Below, in pieces: positions 1-8,100 of a stretch of 13,240 nt of DNA (position 1 is its first letter; every line of letters starts with the position of its first letter). Origin of the DNA: Spirochaetales bacterium. GTDB lineage: Bacteria; Spirochaetota; Spirochaetia; DTKZ01. The notes beneath the pieces were generated by a model, which saw only the letters and a program-made list of their open reading frames with translations, searched no databases and had not been told where the DNA came from. The position numbers and the translations under genes were made by a program. The stretch is from positions 1-13,240 of the forward strand of contig JAISQU010000146.1 of NCBI GenBank assembly GCA_031274005.1, in the 5' to 3' direction.

Positions 1-109
1 ACCTGGACATAACAAGGTAAAACCCGGGCTTCCAGCAAAAACTTCTTCGACTTTTTCGACTTTGCGGTTAGAAATTCCTGAAATATGTAATCAATCATCG
101 AGTTATGGG
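1..109 (-). other. Sequence beyond the toxin stop; possible partial ORF at the window edge
   Basis: After the toxin stop, the minus strand has a different frame open from an ATG at 96-98 to the window edge (32 complete codons). It contains a Lys/Ser run caused by a short direct repeat (AAGTCGAAA / AAGTCGAAG) and then a hydrophobic stretch ending LPCYVQ. I see no ribosome-binding site and recognise no family. It could be foreign sequence that replaced the toxin's 3' half, or a repetitive element continuing out of the window. The frame may be chance. Confidence 0.2.
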
Positions 110-277
110 TCAAGAATAGGTCTTAATCCCGCTGTAATTGGAATAGATCGGGGCGCAGATAACACCGGAAAAGGTATTGTCAATCAGCATCTGACGACTC
201 ACCACAAGGAACACCCGGTAATCCTTGGGGTCATGGCGGGAACCCCGGTAGACCCGGTACAGTTCTCCCCGCTTCAT
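110..277 (-). pseudogene. Truncated PemK/MazF-like toxin
   Basis: This is the toxin of a type II toxin-antitoxin pair. The start ATG overlaps the antitoxin stop as ATGA, the usual translational coupling. The 55-residue product begins MKRGELYRVYRG and continues through VFLVVSRQ and VICAPIYSNY, matching the first beta strands of PemK/MazF-type endoribonucleases, which cut mRNA. Family members are usually about 100-115 residues. Here translation stops right after SGIKTYS, and no clear continuation of the second half, with the rest of the catalytic surface, appears in the following 109 bases in any frame. I therefore call it a broken toxin. Either a frameshift plus decay or replacement by other DNA could explain this. 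Identification of the N-terminal half is fairly secure; loss of activity is an inference. Confidence 0.7.
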
Positions 278-555
278 GTTTCATACGGGGGAATAAGGTC
301 GAAAATATCGCTCTGGTATTTCAGCACGTCCTCCGCCTCCCGGTTGAGTTCCTCAGCGTGGAGCATGAAAAACTCGGCATCCTGCCACTCCATCGCCTTG
401 CGCCGGAGGTATTCGGGAGTATCCCGCGACCCGCCGGTGCGCGTCTCCCCTTCGGGTGTAAAGGTAAGGACAACCCGCCCCGTCGGAACACCGGGAGGCA
501 CGTCAATGGTCAGCCTGCGGCTGGCCGGTATTTCAACGGTCTGCTCTATGGTCAT
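274..555 (-). CDS. Antitoxin of a PemK/MazF-type toxin-antitoxin pair
   Basis: A 93-residue protein starting MTIEQTVEIPASRRLTIDVP. The N-terminal ~35 residues resemble the short beta-rich DNA-binding/dimerisation part seen in antitoxins of Treponema relatives (a loose AbrB/MazE-like comparison). Residues 45-93 are acidic and predicted helical (PEYLRRKAMEWQDAEFF, then AEELNREAEDVL), fitting the toxin-neutralising tail. The frame stays open to 663, but the upstream part is low-complexity translation of homopolymer runs, and the ATG at 553-555 sits just below a consensus promoter, so I use the shorter start. The toxin reading frame begins inside its stop codon. Since that toxin is truncated, this is probably an orphan antitoxin that may still act as repressor of its own promoter or neutralise a related toxin elsewhere. 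The role is inferred from context and style. Confidence 0.75.
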   Translation of the reverse strand: MTIEQTVEIPASRRLTIDVPPGVPTGRVVLTFTPEGETRTGGSRDTPEYLRRKAMEWQDAEFFMLHAEELNREAEDVLKYQSDIFDLIPPYET

Positions 556-561
556 ACCCCA

Positions 562-590
562 AATATACCCAAAAAAGCCGCCCCGTTCAA
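562..590 (-). promoter_or_regulatory. Promoter of the toxin-antitoxin genes, likely leaderless
   Basis: On the minus strand TTGAAC (585-590) and TATATT (562-567) are separated by exactly 17 bases, a near-consensus sigma-70 arrangement. Only six bases (TGGGGT) lie between the -10 hexamer and the ATG at 553-555, so transcription would begin at or beside the start codon and give a leaderless mRNA. No ordinary Shine-Dalgarno spacing is possible in that case. Confidence 0.6.
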
Positions 591-739
591 GGCTCCCGTC
601 TTTCCCCCCCCATCCCACCCAAGCAACCGAAAAAAACGCAAAAAAAACGCAAAATTCCCCCAAAACCGTGAGACATTACTCATGACAACGCCTTTTCCCC
701 CTGAAAAAATGGACCTGCCTGGGGATATTTCGTGAAGTT

Positions 740-768
740 TTAACATTTCCCCCCGGCTTTTTTATACG
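740..768 (+). promoter_or_regulatory. Possible promoter of the lipoprotein gene
   Basis: TTAACA (740-745) and TATACG (763-768) are 17 bases apart. The -10 match is imperfect at its last base. It would give a leader of about 85 nt holding the hairpins at 767-784 and 779-820. Tentative. Confidence 0.3.
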
Positions 769-822
769 CTTCGTTGAAGCGGCCGCCCATAAGGTGCGGT
801 TAATCTACCGTGATTGGCCGCC
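767..822 (+). other. Hairpin-rich leader before the lipoprotein gene
   Basis: A perfect 6-bp hairpin, CGCTTC-GTT-GAAGCG, spans 767-781. It is followed by GCGGCC (779-784) facing GGCCGC near 817-822, with CGGT-TAATCT-ACCG nested between. The two structures share bases and so are mutually exclusive. There is no U-tract, so it is not a clear terminator. It may be a 5'-UTR fold, or nothing. Confidence 0.25.
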
Positions 823-858
823 TGAGGGTGATCAATCATAAAACAGGAGGCTTTTCTT

Positions 859-3114
859 ATGAAGAAAAGCAAATTTCTTTTGGATAGAGTATTGCACCCG
901 GCAATACTCATCTTCGCATTGGCGCTGACATTCGGTTTGGTTTTGACGGCCTGCGGCGGCGATGACCCATCTTCCCCTGGCGACAGCAGGACGGAGCTGA
1001 CTGAGGGCAGCGCGGTATCCGCCGCGGCTGCCGCTACCTCGGCAAACGTTACGTTTACCGGGGCCGCAGGGCTTAGCCTCTCGGCAGCGGACTTTGCCGT
1101 TACAACGGACGGCGCCATCGGTACGCCCACAGTGGTCGGCGATACCGTTACCGTCCCCGTAAGCTTTGAGGCAAACACGACCGCCGCCGCAAAAACCTAC
1201 ACCGTGAGCATCGCGGCAGGCAGTACCAAAATTAGAGGCAGCGGGACGGTAACAATTACCCAAGCGGCAACCACCCTCCCCGCCATCACCTGGGCCGGCA
1301 GCTTCGCCGAAGCGGCGGCCAACGACGGCAGCATAACCGGCTCGGTTACCGCGACACTGGTTAACGACACCTTCACCAGCAGCGCCGCGACGGCGGTCAC
1401 GGGCTACACCGCAACCGGCGTGCCGGCGGGCTTAACCCTCGCGGCAGTAAAAACCAGTGATACGCTCGTTACCTTTACCTTGAGCGGGAACGCCTCGGCC
1501 CATGCGAGTACCAACAGCATCACTAACCTTGCAATCACCTTTACGAACGGCGCGTTTACGAATACCGCCGTCAGCGGCGTTACCGGCTACAGCAAAACCG
1601 GCATCGCGGTAACCTTTGTTACCAGCCCCGGCGATACCGCCGTCTCCTTCAGCAATCTTACCCACGACGGTTCAAGTACCAAGACCACCACCGCGCTATA
1701 CCTGACCTTTAGCGCGGACATCACCGGCCTTGCCGCCGCCGACATCACCATTACCGGCGGAAGCACCGGCGCAACTAAAGGCGCCCTGACCGGCCCCGGC
1801 GCGAACCATGTATATACCCTCGGCGTAACGGGCATCACCCAGGGCGGGGAAATCACCGTGGCCGTGGCAAAACAGGGTTATGGCATAAACCCCGCGTCCA
1901 GAAACGTAACTGTCAATTACTATGCCGCCCCGGTCTTCGTTGCCGTAACGAACATTACCGGCGTGCCGGACGCCGCAACTGTCGGGCAGGACCTAACCCT
2001 CAGCGGCGCCGTAGTGCCGTCTACTGCCACCAACAAGACCATCGTCTGGACGGTCAAGACTGCGGGAACAACCGCAGCAGGCGCGGCCATCACGAATGGT
2101 AATAAACTGAAAGCCACGGGAGAGGGGATCGTAAAAGTCATCGCGACCATTGCCAACGGCAAGACGGCTTCGACGGCCTATACCCAGGAGTTTACGGTAA
2201 CGGTATCTGCCGACGAAACCGACCCCCTGCAAAACTGGACGCTGGTAACGGACAGCCCATTCGCCAGCAACGACGCCATCATCGGCATTGCCTATGGCAA
2301 CGGCAAGTTTGTCGCGGTAGATTTTTTCGGCAAAAAAATAGCGACTTCCCCGGACGGCGTAACCTGGACGCTGGTGAGCGTCAGCATATTCGGCACAAGC
2401 TGGGCCCACGACATCGCCTATGGCAACGGCAAGTTTGTCGTGGTCGCGGAAGGTGGGAAGATAGCTACTTCCCCGGACGGCACAAACTGGACGCGGGTAG
2501 AGAACAGCACATTCGGCGACAATATCATCATCTGCGGCGTCGCCTGGTGCAACGACAGGTTTGTCGCGGTCGGGACTTCCACGAAGATCGCGACTTCCCC
2601 GGACGGCACAAACTGGACGGCGGTGGACTTCAGCGCATTCGGCAGCGGTGGCAGCACCGGCACCATCAACGACATCGCCTTTGGCAACGGCACGTTTGTC
2701 GCTGTCGGGTACTCCGGCAATGTGGCGATTTCCACGGACGGCGTAACCTGGACGGCGCAGTCCCTCGCCACGTACAAACTGAATCGCATCGCCTGGGGCA
2801 ACGACACGTTTGTCGCGGTCGGGGAGCTGGGCAGGATAGCGACTTCCCCGGACGGCGCAACCTGGACGGTGCAGTTCTGCGACATATTCGTCCGTAGCGG
2901 CTACGCCGTCATGATCGAGGACATCGCCTGGGGCAACGGCACGTTTGTCGCGGTCGGGGAGAGTGGCAAGATAGGTACTTCCACGGACGGCACAAACTGG
3001 ACGAGTGTGTCCAGCGGCGACAGCTCCTACAACAACAGCATCGCCTACGGCGGCGGCAGGTTTGTCGCGGTCGGGCAGGAAGGCAAAATAGTGTATTCCG
3101 GTATTCTGGAATAA
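859..3114 (+). CDS. Large surface lipoprotein: Ig-like modules plus seven-repeat propeller-like domain
   Basis: The start follows a good ribosome-binding site (AGGAGG, 8 nt upstream). Residues 1-31 are a lipoprotein signal peptide with lipobox LTAC and lipidation Cys32, then a Gly/Asp/Ser tether. Residues ~50-135, 140-250, 255-355 and 360-450 are Thr/Ala-rich beta-strand modules; the last resembles Treponema bacterial Ig-like repeats. Residues ~457-751 contain seven repeats of about 40 residues centred on IAYGNGKFVAVG..GKIATSPDGTNWT. The S-P-D-G-x-x-W segment resembles an Asp-box turn one residue shorter than usual. The last repeat lacks its NWT strand, while an extra NWTLV precedes the first, as expected if a seven-bladed propeller closes with swapped strands. 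Localisation as a membrane-anchored, possibly surface-exposed binding protein is inferred; the ligand is unknown. Coding repeats are nearly identical at DNA level in places. Confidence 0.85.
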   Translation: MKKSKFLLDRVLHPAILIFALALTFGLVLTACGGDDPSSPGDSRTELTEGSAVSAAAAATSANVTFTGAAGLSLSAADFAVTTDGAIGTPTVVGDTVTVPVSFEANTTAAAKTYTVSIAAGSTKIRGSGTVTITQAATTLPAITWAGSFAEAAANDGSITGSVTATLVNDTFTSSAATAVTGYTATGVPAGLTLAAVKTSDTLVTFTLSGNASAHASTNSITNLAITFTNGAFTNTAVSGVTGYSKTGIAVTFVTSPGDTAVSFSNLTHDGSSTKTTTALYLTFSADITGLAAADITITGGSTGATKGALTGPGANHVYTLGVTGITQGGEITVAVAKQGYGINPASRNVTVNYYAAPVFVAVTNITGVPDAATVGQDLTLSGAVVPSTATNKTIVWTVKTAGTTAAGAAITNGNKLKATGEGIVKVIATIANGKTASTAYTQEFTVTVSADETDPLQNWTLVTDSPFASNDAIIGIAYGNGKFVAVDFFGKKIATSPDGVTWTLVSVSIFGTSWAHDIAYGNGKFVVVAEGGKIATSPDGTNWTRVENSTFGDNIIICGVAWCNDRFVAVGTSTKIATSPDGTNWTAVDFSAFGSGGSTGTINDIAFGNGTFVAVGYSGNVAISTDGVTWTAQSLATYKLNRIAWGNDTFVAVGELGRIATSPDGATWTVQFCDIFVRSGYAVMIEDIAWGNGTFVAVGESGKIGTSTDGTNWTSVSSGDSSYNNSIAYGGGRFVAVGQEGKIVYSGILE

Positions 3115-3125
3115 CAAACCCAAAG

Positions 3126-3150
3126 CCCTTCCCGCTTAAGGCGGGGAGGG
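3126..3150 (+). terminator. Hairpin between the lipoprotein and the 128-aa gene
   Basis: A 10-bp stem with one G-U pair (CCCTTCCCGC / GCGGGGAGGG) and loop TTAAG starts 12 bases after the lipoprotein stop. It is followed by TATTTTAAA, a short weak U-tract. It could be an intrinsic terminator or a partial terminator/mRNA-stabilising hairpin, since the next start codon is only 21 bases further on. Confidence 0.5.
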
Positions 3151-3171
3151 TATTTTAAAGGAGCAATCAGC

Positions 3172-3558
3172 ATGACCGTATGTAAAACATTCAGCCGCAA
3201 GCCCCTGGTGAAGGGCCAAAACTACCGGAAAGCGGATGTTATCTGCAATCTGGAAGGGCAGGAACGCATGGCCTCCACCTACTACGACCCGCCCCGTGAT
3301 GAACTGCGCACGTTTTTCGATGAAAACGACAAGGAGTGGGTAAACGATTATGATGCGGCTCATGTGCTTCATTTTTGGCGCCGTACCCTTAAAACACCGG
3401 GGGAAATCCCCGCATGGGAGCGTACCAAAATCCGCCATGTGTTCCTGCGCCGAAAGGGGCAAAAATCAGGCGTGTATGAATATCTGGGTACGGCGATAGA
3501 CGAAACACGCATAACCGGAAAAAACAGCCGCGAGGAGCGGCAGTTTTACATACAATAG
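3172..3558 (+). CDS. Hypothetical protein, 128 aa
   Basis: The ATG follows AAAGGAG with 8-nt spacing, a good ribosome-binding site. The product is soluble and charged, with no signal peptide or membrane segment. Aromatic residues are abundant in the middle (STYYDPPRDELRTFF, then HFWRR). The C-terminal third contains a predicted strand pair, HVFLRRKGQKSGVYEYLG, at residues ~89-106. This is reminiscent of small beta-rich domains attached to restriction or helicase proteins such as DUF3427 ('H.F.R...  .yyLG'), but the resemblance is weak and from memory. I do not recognise the family and assign no function. It lies between a hairpin and a strong terminator, so it may be transcribed with the lipoprotein upstream or from read-through. 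Confidence 0.7.
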   Translation: MTVCKTFSRKPLVKGQNYRKADVICNLEGQERMASTYYDPPRDELRTFFDENDKEWVNDYDAAHVLHFWRRTLKTPGEIPAWERTKIRHVFLRRKGQKSGVYEYLGTAIDETRITGKNSREERQFYIQ

Positions 3559-3578
3559 CCCGCGTGTCCACGGCTGCA

Positions 3579-3616
3579 GCCTGCGGTAACGCAGGCCCCC
3601 CCGCTTTTCTTTTTTC
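3579..3616 (+). terminator. Intrinsic terminator after the 128-aa gene
   Basis: A perfect 7-bp stem GCCTGCG / CGCAGGC (3579-3585, 3590-3596) is closed by GTAA, a GNRA-type tetraloop. A C-run and then CTTTTCTTTTTTC follow. The U-rich stretch begins about seven bases after the stem, slightly further than ideal, but the overall arrangement isolates the operon that starts at 3650. Confidence 0.6.
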
Positions 3617-3649
3617 ACAAATAACCGATAATAATGTATAAAAAGAAAC

Positions 3650-5143
3650 GTGAAAATGAACATGCTTTCCGTACTGATATTCTTTTTTCTTCTCACCCCC
3701 GCCCTGTCCGGCAGGGAAACCCGGCTGGAATTCGGCAAGGATGACGGTTTTCGCGGAATGGCTTTGATCCGCGGCCTTGACATCGCGGTGGGTTTCGACG
3801 GCACCGCCGACCTTGTTTTGCGGGACAGGCAGCAGGCTTCCGAAAGAAACTCCGATGTGTATTTAAGTTTTGACGAGGATCCTGTTCGTGACGCCGCCCT
3901 GAAGTTTACCGTACGAAACGAAAATAACGCCATGCTCATTTCTCCCGGTCATAAAATGCGGGGAAGGGGCGCCGGCGCCTTTCAGTATGGTTCCCGCCTG
4001 CTTTTAACTCCGGCAGGGGGCAGGACTCTTTTTTCCCGCGGCATAGTAAACGAAGATTTTATCATTGAGTTCTGGATGTATCCCGCGACCCTTAATGAGG
4101 GGGAGGTTATTTTCCGCTGGGAGAACACCGCCGCGGAGGGCGCGGGCGTTCCGGTGTACCAGGAGCTGTCCTGCGTTATTTCCGGGCGCGCCCTTTTGTG
4201 GACGTTTACGAATTATTTCCGGGATGTTCAGTCAAAAACCCTGACCCTCCGGGGAAGCGCCCCCCTTGTCCCCCGCGCCTGGCGGCATCACGCCCTGCGT
4301 TTCGACGCCGCAACCGGCATGGTCGAGTATCTTGTTGACGGCAGCCCGGAGGCTATTGTGTACGCTACCCGTTCCGGCAGGGAAGACGGGACGGTCTCGT
4401 ATCCCGTCATCGCGGGTGAGACGAGAACCCCCCTTGTTATAGGCGAGGGCTTTACCGGCTTTCTTGATGAGTTTTCCATCTCAAGAGATCCGCCCGCCGA
4501 TATGGACCTTGCCGCCTATCCTGCAGAAGGCGGGACGGTGGAAACATCTCTTATTGATATGGGCTATGGGGGCTGCGTCCTTTTGCGCATAGAGGCGGCC
4601 TGCCGCGCCCCCGCAGACAGCGCCGTGTTTTTTTATTACAGGATAGGAGCGGACACCGAACAACTGTGGAAAGAAGAATGGCAGCCCTTTATCCCCGGAG
4701 AAGTTTTTCCATCGCAGACGGGCCGCTACCTTCTTGTTAAAGCCGAACTTTTTCCCGACGGGCGGCGCGAAACTTCGCCCCGTCTTATGGACTTTACGGT
4801 TGTATACGAGAAAAATCTGCCCCCGCCCCCGCCCTCGTTTATAAGCGCCGCTGCCGGCGACGGAAAAGTCGAACTGCGTTGGTCGCCTGTTGTTAACCCG
4901 GAGGTAAGAGGATACTTTATCTACTATGGTTCGAGGCCGGGTGTTTATGATGGAAAAGACAGCAGTCTCGGGCCCTCTCCCCTGCGGGTGGAAAAGCAAA
5001 ACAGCGTTACCCTGGAAGGTCTTGTCAACGGGAAACTTTACTATTTTGCGGTAACCGCGTATGATGATTATGGTGATTATTTAAGCGGACAGTTTTCAAA
5101 TGAAGTAAGCGCACGACCATCGAGGTTATATCAGCATGAATAG
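3650..5143 (+). CDS. Exported LamG-like / fibronectin type III protein
   Basis: The longest frame starts at GTG 3650; ATG 3656 or 3662 are equally possible because no strong ribosome-binding site marks any of them. Residues 1-20 form a signal peptide (hydrophobic LSVLIFFFLLTPALS, cleavage likely after Ser20). Residues ~65-280 look like a concanavalin-A/LamG-like jellyroll: YLSFDED at the start, IIEFWMYP near 138-145, WRHHALRFD near 211-219, and the ending GFLDEFSI near 270-277, all typical of LamG_3-type domains that bind carbohydrate or protein. Residues ~391-488 after a poly-Pro linker form a fibronectin type III domain (VELRWSPV, GYFIYYGSRPGVY, LYYFAVTAYDDYG). It probably acts in the periplasm or on the outer surface. 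Its stop overlaps the next start by 8 bases (ATGAATAG), so it heads the operon. Confidence 0.8.
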   Translation: MKMNMLSVLIFFFLLTPALSGRETRLEFGKDDGFRGMALIRGLDIAVGFDGTADLVLRDRQQASERNSDVYLSFDEDPVRDAALKFTVRNENNAMLISPGHKMRGRGAGAFQYGSRLLLTPAGGRTLFSRGIVNEDFIIEFWMYPATLNEGEVIFRWENTAAEGAGVPVYQELSCVISGRALLWTFTNYFRDVQSKTLTLRGSAPLVPRAWRHHALRFDAATGMVEYLVDGSPEAIVYATRSGREDGTVSYPVIAGETRTPLVIGEGFTGFLDEFSISRDPPADMDLAAYPAEGGTVETSLIDMGYGGCVLLRIEAACRAPADSAVFFYYRIGADTEQLWKEEWQPFIPGEVFPSQTGRYLLVKAELFPDGRRETSPRLMDFTVVYEKNLPPPPPSFISAAAGDGKVELRWSPVVNPEVRGYFIYYGSRPGVYDGKDSSLGPSPLRVEKQNSVTLEGLVNGKLYYFAVTAYDDYGDYLSGQFSNEVSARPSRLYQHE

Positions 5144-8100
5144 CGATGAAAAGCTGGCTGGCGCAAAAGAAGCGTTCAAGCTGGGAAATTACGAGGCAGC
5201 GGAAAAAGCGTCCCTGAAAGTTATAAAAGATTCTCCAAAACTGCCCGAAGCCTATATTCTTTTGGGAACCATTTACGCAAATCAGCGGCAGTACGCCGAG
5301 GCCGCGAAGCAGTTTGAAAAAGCCCTCAAACTGGATCCTGATAATCCCGAGGCAAACAATAATCTGGGCGTCATCTACCGGCAGATGGGGAAATTGGGCC
5401 AAAGCCTCAAAGCTATTGAAAAATCCATAGACCTTAATCCCAGGTCCGCGGAAATGTGGTACAACCTGGGCAACGTTCACAAGATGGATGATAATATTCC
5501 TGCGGCCATTGACGCCTACAGCAAGGCCATAGAACTGGACCCGGAGTTTGTACGCGCGTACAACAATATGGGAACTTTGTACGAAAAAATGGGGGACTAC
5601 TCCAAAGCCGCGGATGTTTTTAACAGGGGGCTCAGGTCCGACCCGAACCACCCCATGCTGCGTTACAATCTGGGAATATCCTATCAGGCGATGGGGAACC
5701 TGGAGGGCGCAAAAAAGCAGTTCGAGGCGGCGGTGCGCTCCCGGCCGGGCTGGGTCGACGGCTTGAACAATCTGGGGATTGTCCTTCAAAACACGGGGCA
5801 GTACGACGAGTCTATTCAGATTTTCAAGGAAATCCTGACCATTGAGCCCAAGAACCTCATGGCGAATAATAACATCGCTTCCATTCTGGCCCAGCAGGGC
5901 CGCACGAAGGAGGCGGTGGAATATTTCAAAAAGGCTCTGCAAGAGAATCCGAACTACGGCAAGGCCGCCGTTAACCTTGGGCAGCTTCTGGGGCAGCAGA
6001 CAAGCAATGACGCCCTGGAGGATATGCAGTGGCTGGTTTCCAAAAATCCCGATAATGCCGATCTTGGCCTTCAGTATGCGAGCGCCCTGTTTCAGGCAAA
6101 CAAATACCTGGAGGCGGAAAAACAGACACAGACGGTACTCAAGAGAAATCCCGGCGACACCCGCGCCCTGCGCATAATGGGAACTATCTGTTTCAGGACC
6201 GGCCGGAAAAAGAAGGGGCTGGAATACTTTAACCAGATTCTGAAAAATGATCCGAACGACACGTCCTTCTATCTGGATATTTCCCGCGCTCTCAAGGATA
6301 CCGGTGATTATGACGGGGCGCTGGAAGAAGTAACAAAGTTTCTGAAAAATGATCCTTCCAGTGCGGCCGCCCTTAATCTCTACGGCGAGATCCTTCTGGA
6401 CCAGGAACGCGGAGATGAGGCTTTAGAGCATTTCAGGAAAATCCATGAGGAGTTTCCCGATAACGGAGAAATTATCGCGAATCTCGCGCGGGCCTATCAG
6501 CAGGCGGGAAAGCGGGAGTCTGCCATTGAGGCTGTGAACGATCTTGTGAACCTTCAGGGCAAGCGGGCAACCCCTGAAGACATCACGCGGCTGAACTCCA
6601 GTCTTGATTTATACGAGAAAACTGTCGAGGCTTTCGAAAACGACCACAAGGACGCCTGGGCGCGGAGTCTGTCCCGTTTGGGAAAACTCGCCATGGCATC
6701 TTCGAATCCCGCGGACGCGGGTGACGGAAGCCTGCTTGTGGACGGGTATCCGGAGATGGATGAGGATTCTATTCCCATTCTGGATTTTGGAGGCGACGCT
6801 GCGGAGCAGCCGGAAGAACCGGAAGAAGCAAAAAACATCGACGATGAACTGCTGGTTCTCGATAATGTTCTGCCTTTCTTCAATCTGCCGGAAGAAGGCG
6901 GCCTTCCCCAGGGTTTTATGGGAGGAGGCGGCGCGCCGCAGGGGACTTCGGGGGAAATACCTGAAGATTCTCCGCCGGTGAAACCCGCCGCGGCCCGGCC
7001 TTCTCCGCCCCGGCGGCAGCCTCAGCCTCAACGAGAGCAGCTTCAGCCCCGGCAGCAACCCCCGCCGGGGCAACAGTGGGAACCTCCGCCGGGGCAGCAA
7101 CCTCAACAAGAGCAGTGGCAGCCTCCGCAACAACAACAGCCTCCACCCCCGCCGGGGCAACAACAGTCCCCATCGTTACCGCCGCTACAGCAGCCTTCGC
7201 CTCCGCCGGGGCAGCAGCAAACTCCACCGGCTCCGCCACGGCGACAACCTCAGCCGCCTCAACAGCGGATGCCTCAGCCTCAACAGCCTCCACCCCAACA
7301 GCGGCAGCCCGGGCGAAAAAAACCGGCCGGACCGCAGCCCCCGGATCCGGAGCCGCCGGATGAAGCCGCGGGACCCGTAATGGAAGAGCCGGAAATAGCT
7401 GAATTTCAGGAAGATCCGGAAATAGCCGGTGACCCTGCCGAAGAAAATGAACCTGAGTTGATGGAAACCCAGCCCGAAGATGATGAACCCGAATTGATGG
7501 AAACCGGACCCGAAGATGATGAACCTGAGATGATGGAAACCGAACCCGAAGAGGATGAACCCGAATTGATGGAAACCGAATCCGAAGATGATGAGCCTGA
7601 ACTGATGGAAACCGGACTCGAAGATGATGAACCTGAACTCATGGAAACCGAATCCGAAGATGATGAATCTGAGTTGATGGAAACCCAGCTCGAAGATGAT
7701 GAACCCGAATTGATGGAAACCCAACCCGGCGAGGATGAGCCTGAACTGATGGAAACCGGACTCGAAGATGATGAGCCTGAGATGATGGAAACCCAGCCCG
7801 AAAATGATGAATCTGAATTGATGGGGGCTCAGCCTGAAGAAGATGCGGCGGAGCCGAACGGGGTTGAAGCAATTCCGGAAACGGAAGATGCAGATGAAGG
7901 CCCCCCGGAACTGACGGAAAAAATTCCCGAAGAAGAAGAGCCGGATACGCCGGCGAAAAGTAAACCCGCTCCTCAAACTGAGGAAGAAAGACCTTCCGGC
8001 CGGGAACCGGTCATTCCCCCTGAAGATACTTTGGGCAGCGAGGAGGAAATCGAGTCTAAACTGGACAAGATTGATGAAGAGGAAATACCTCCGCCGCACA

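Noticed and set aside
62..735. Plus-strand frames across the toxin-antitoxin region
   Set aside because: They are antisense to the antitoxin and toxin fragment, and their translations are low-complexity.
1993..3123. 376-codon minus-strand frame opposite the lipoprotein repeats
   Set aside because: It is kept open by the repeated, GC-biased codons of the plus-strand gene, whose signal peptide, lipobox and repeats are clear.
5025..5942. 305-codon minus-strand frame opposite the TPR gene start
   Set aside because: The plus strand shows canonical TPRs throughout; the minus frame has no recognisable domain.
7440..7835. Regular 36-bp repeats as a CRISPR array
   Set aside because: Units are head-to-tail with no spacers, are in frame inside one ORF and diverge from one another; they are coding tandem repeats.
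7185..8099. Long minus-strand frame rich in Phe/Ile/Arg opposite the acidic repeats
   Set aside because: It is the antisense shadow of the tandem repeats and Pro/Gln linker; the composition is unnatural and there is no ribosome-binding site.
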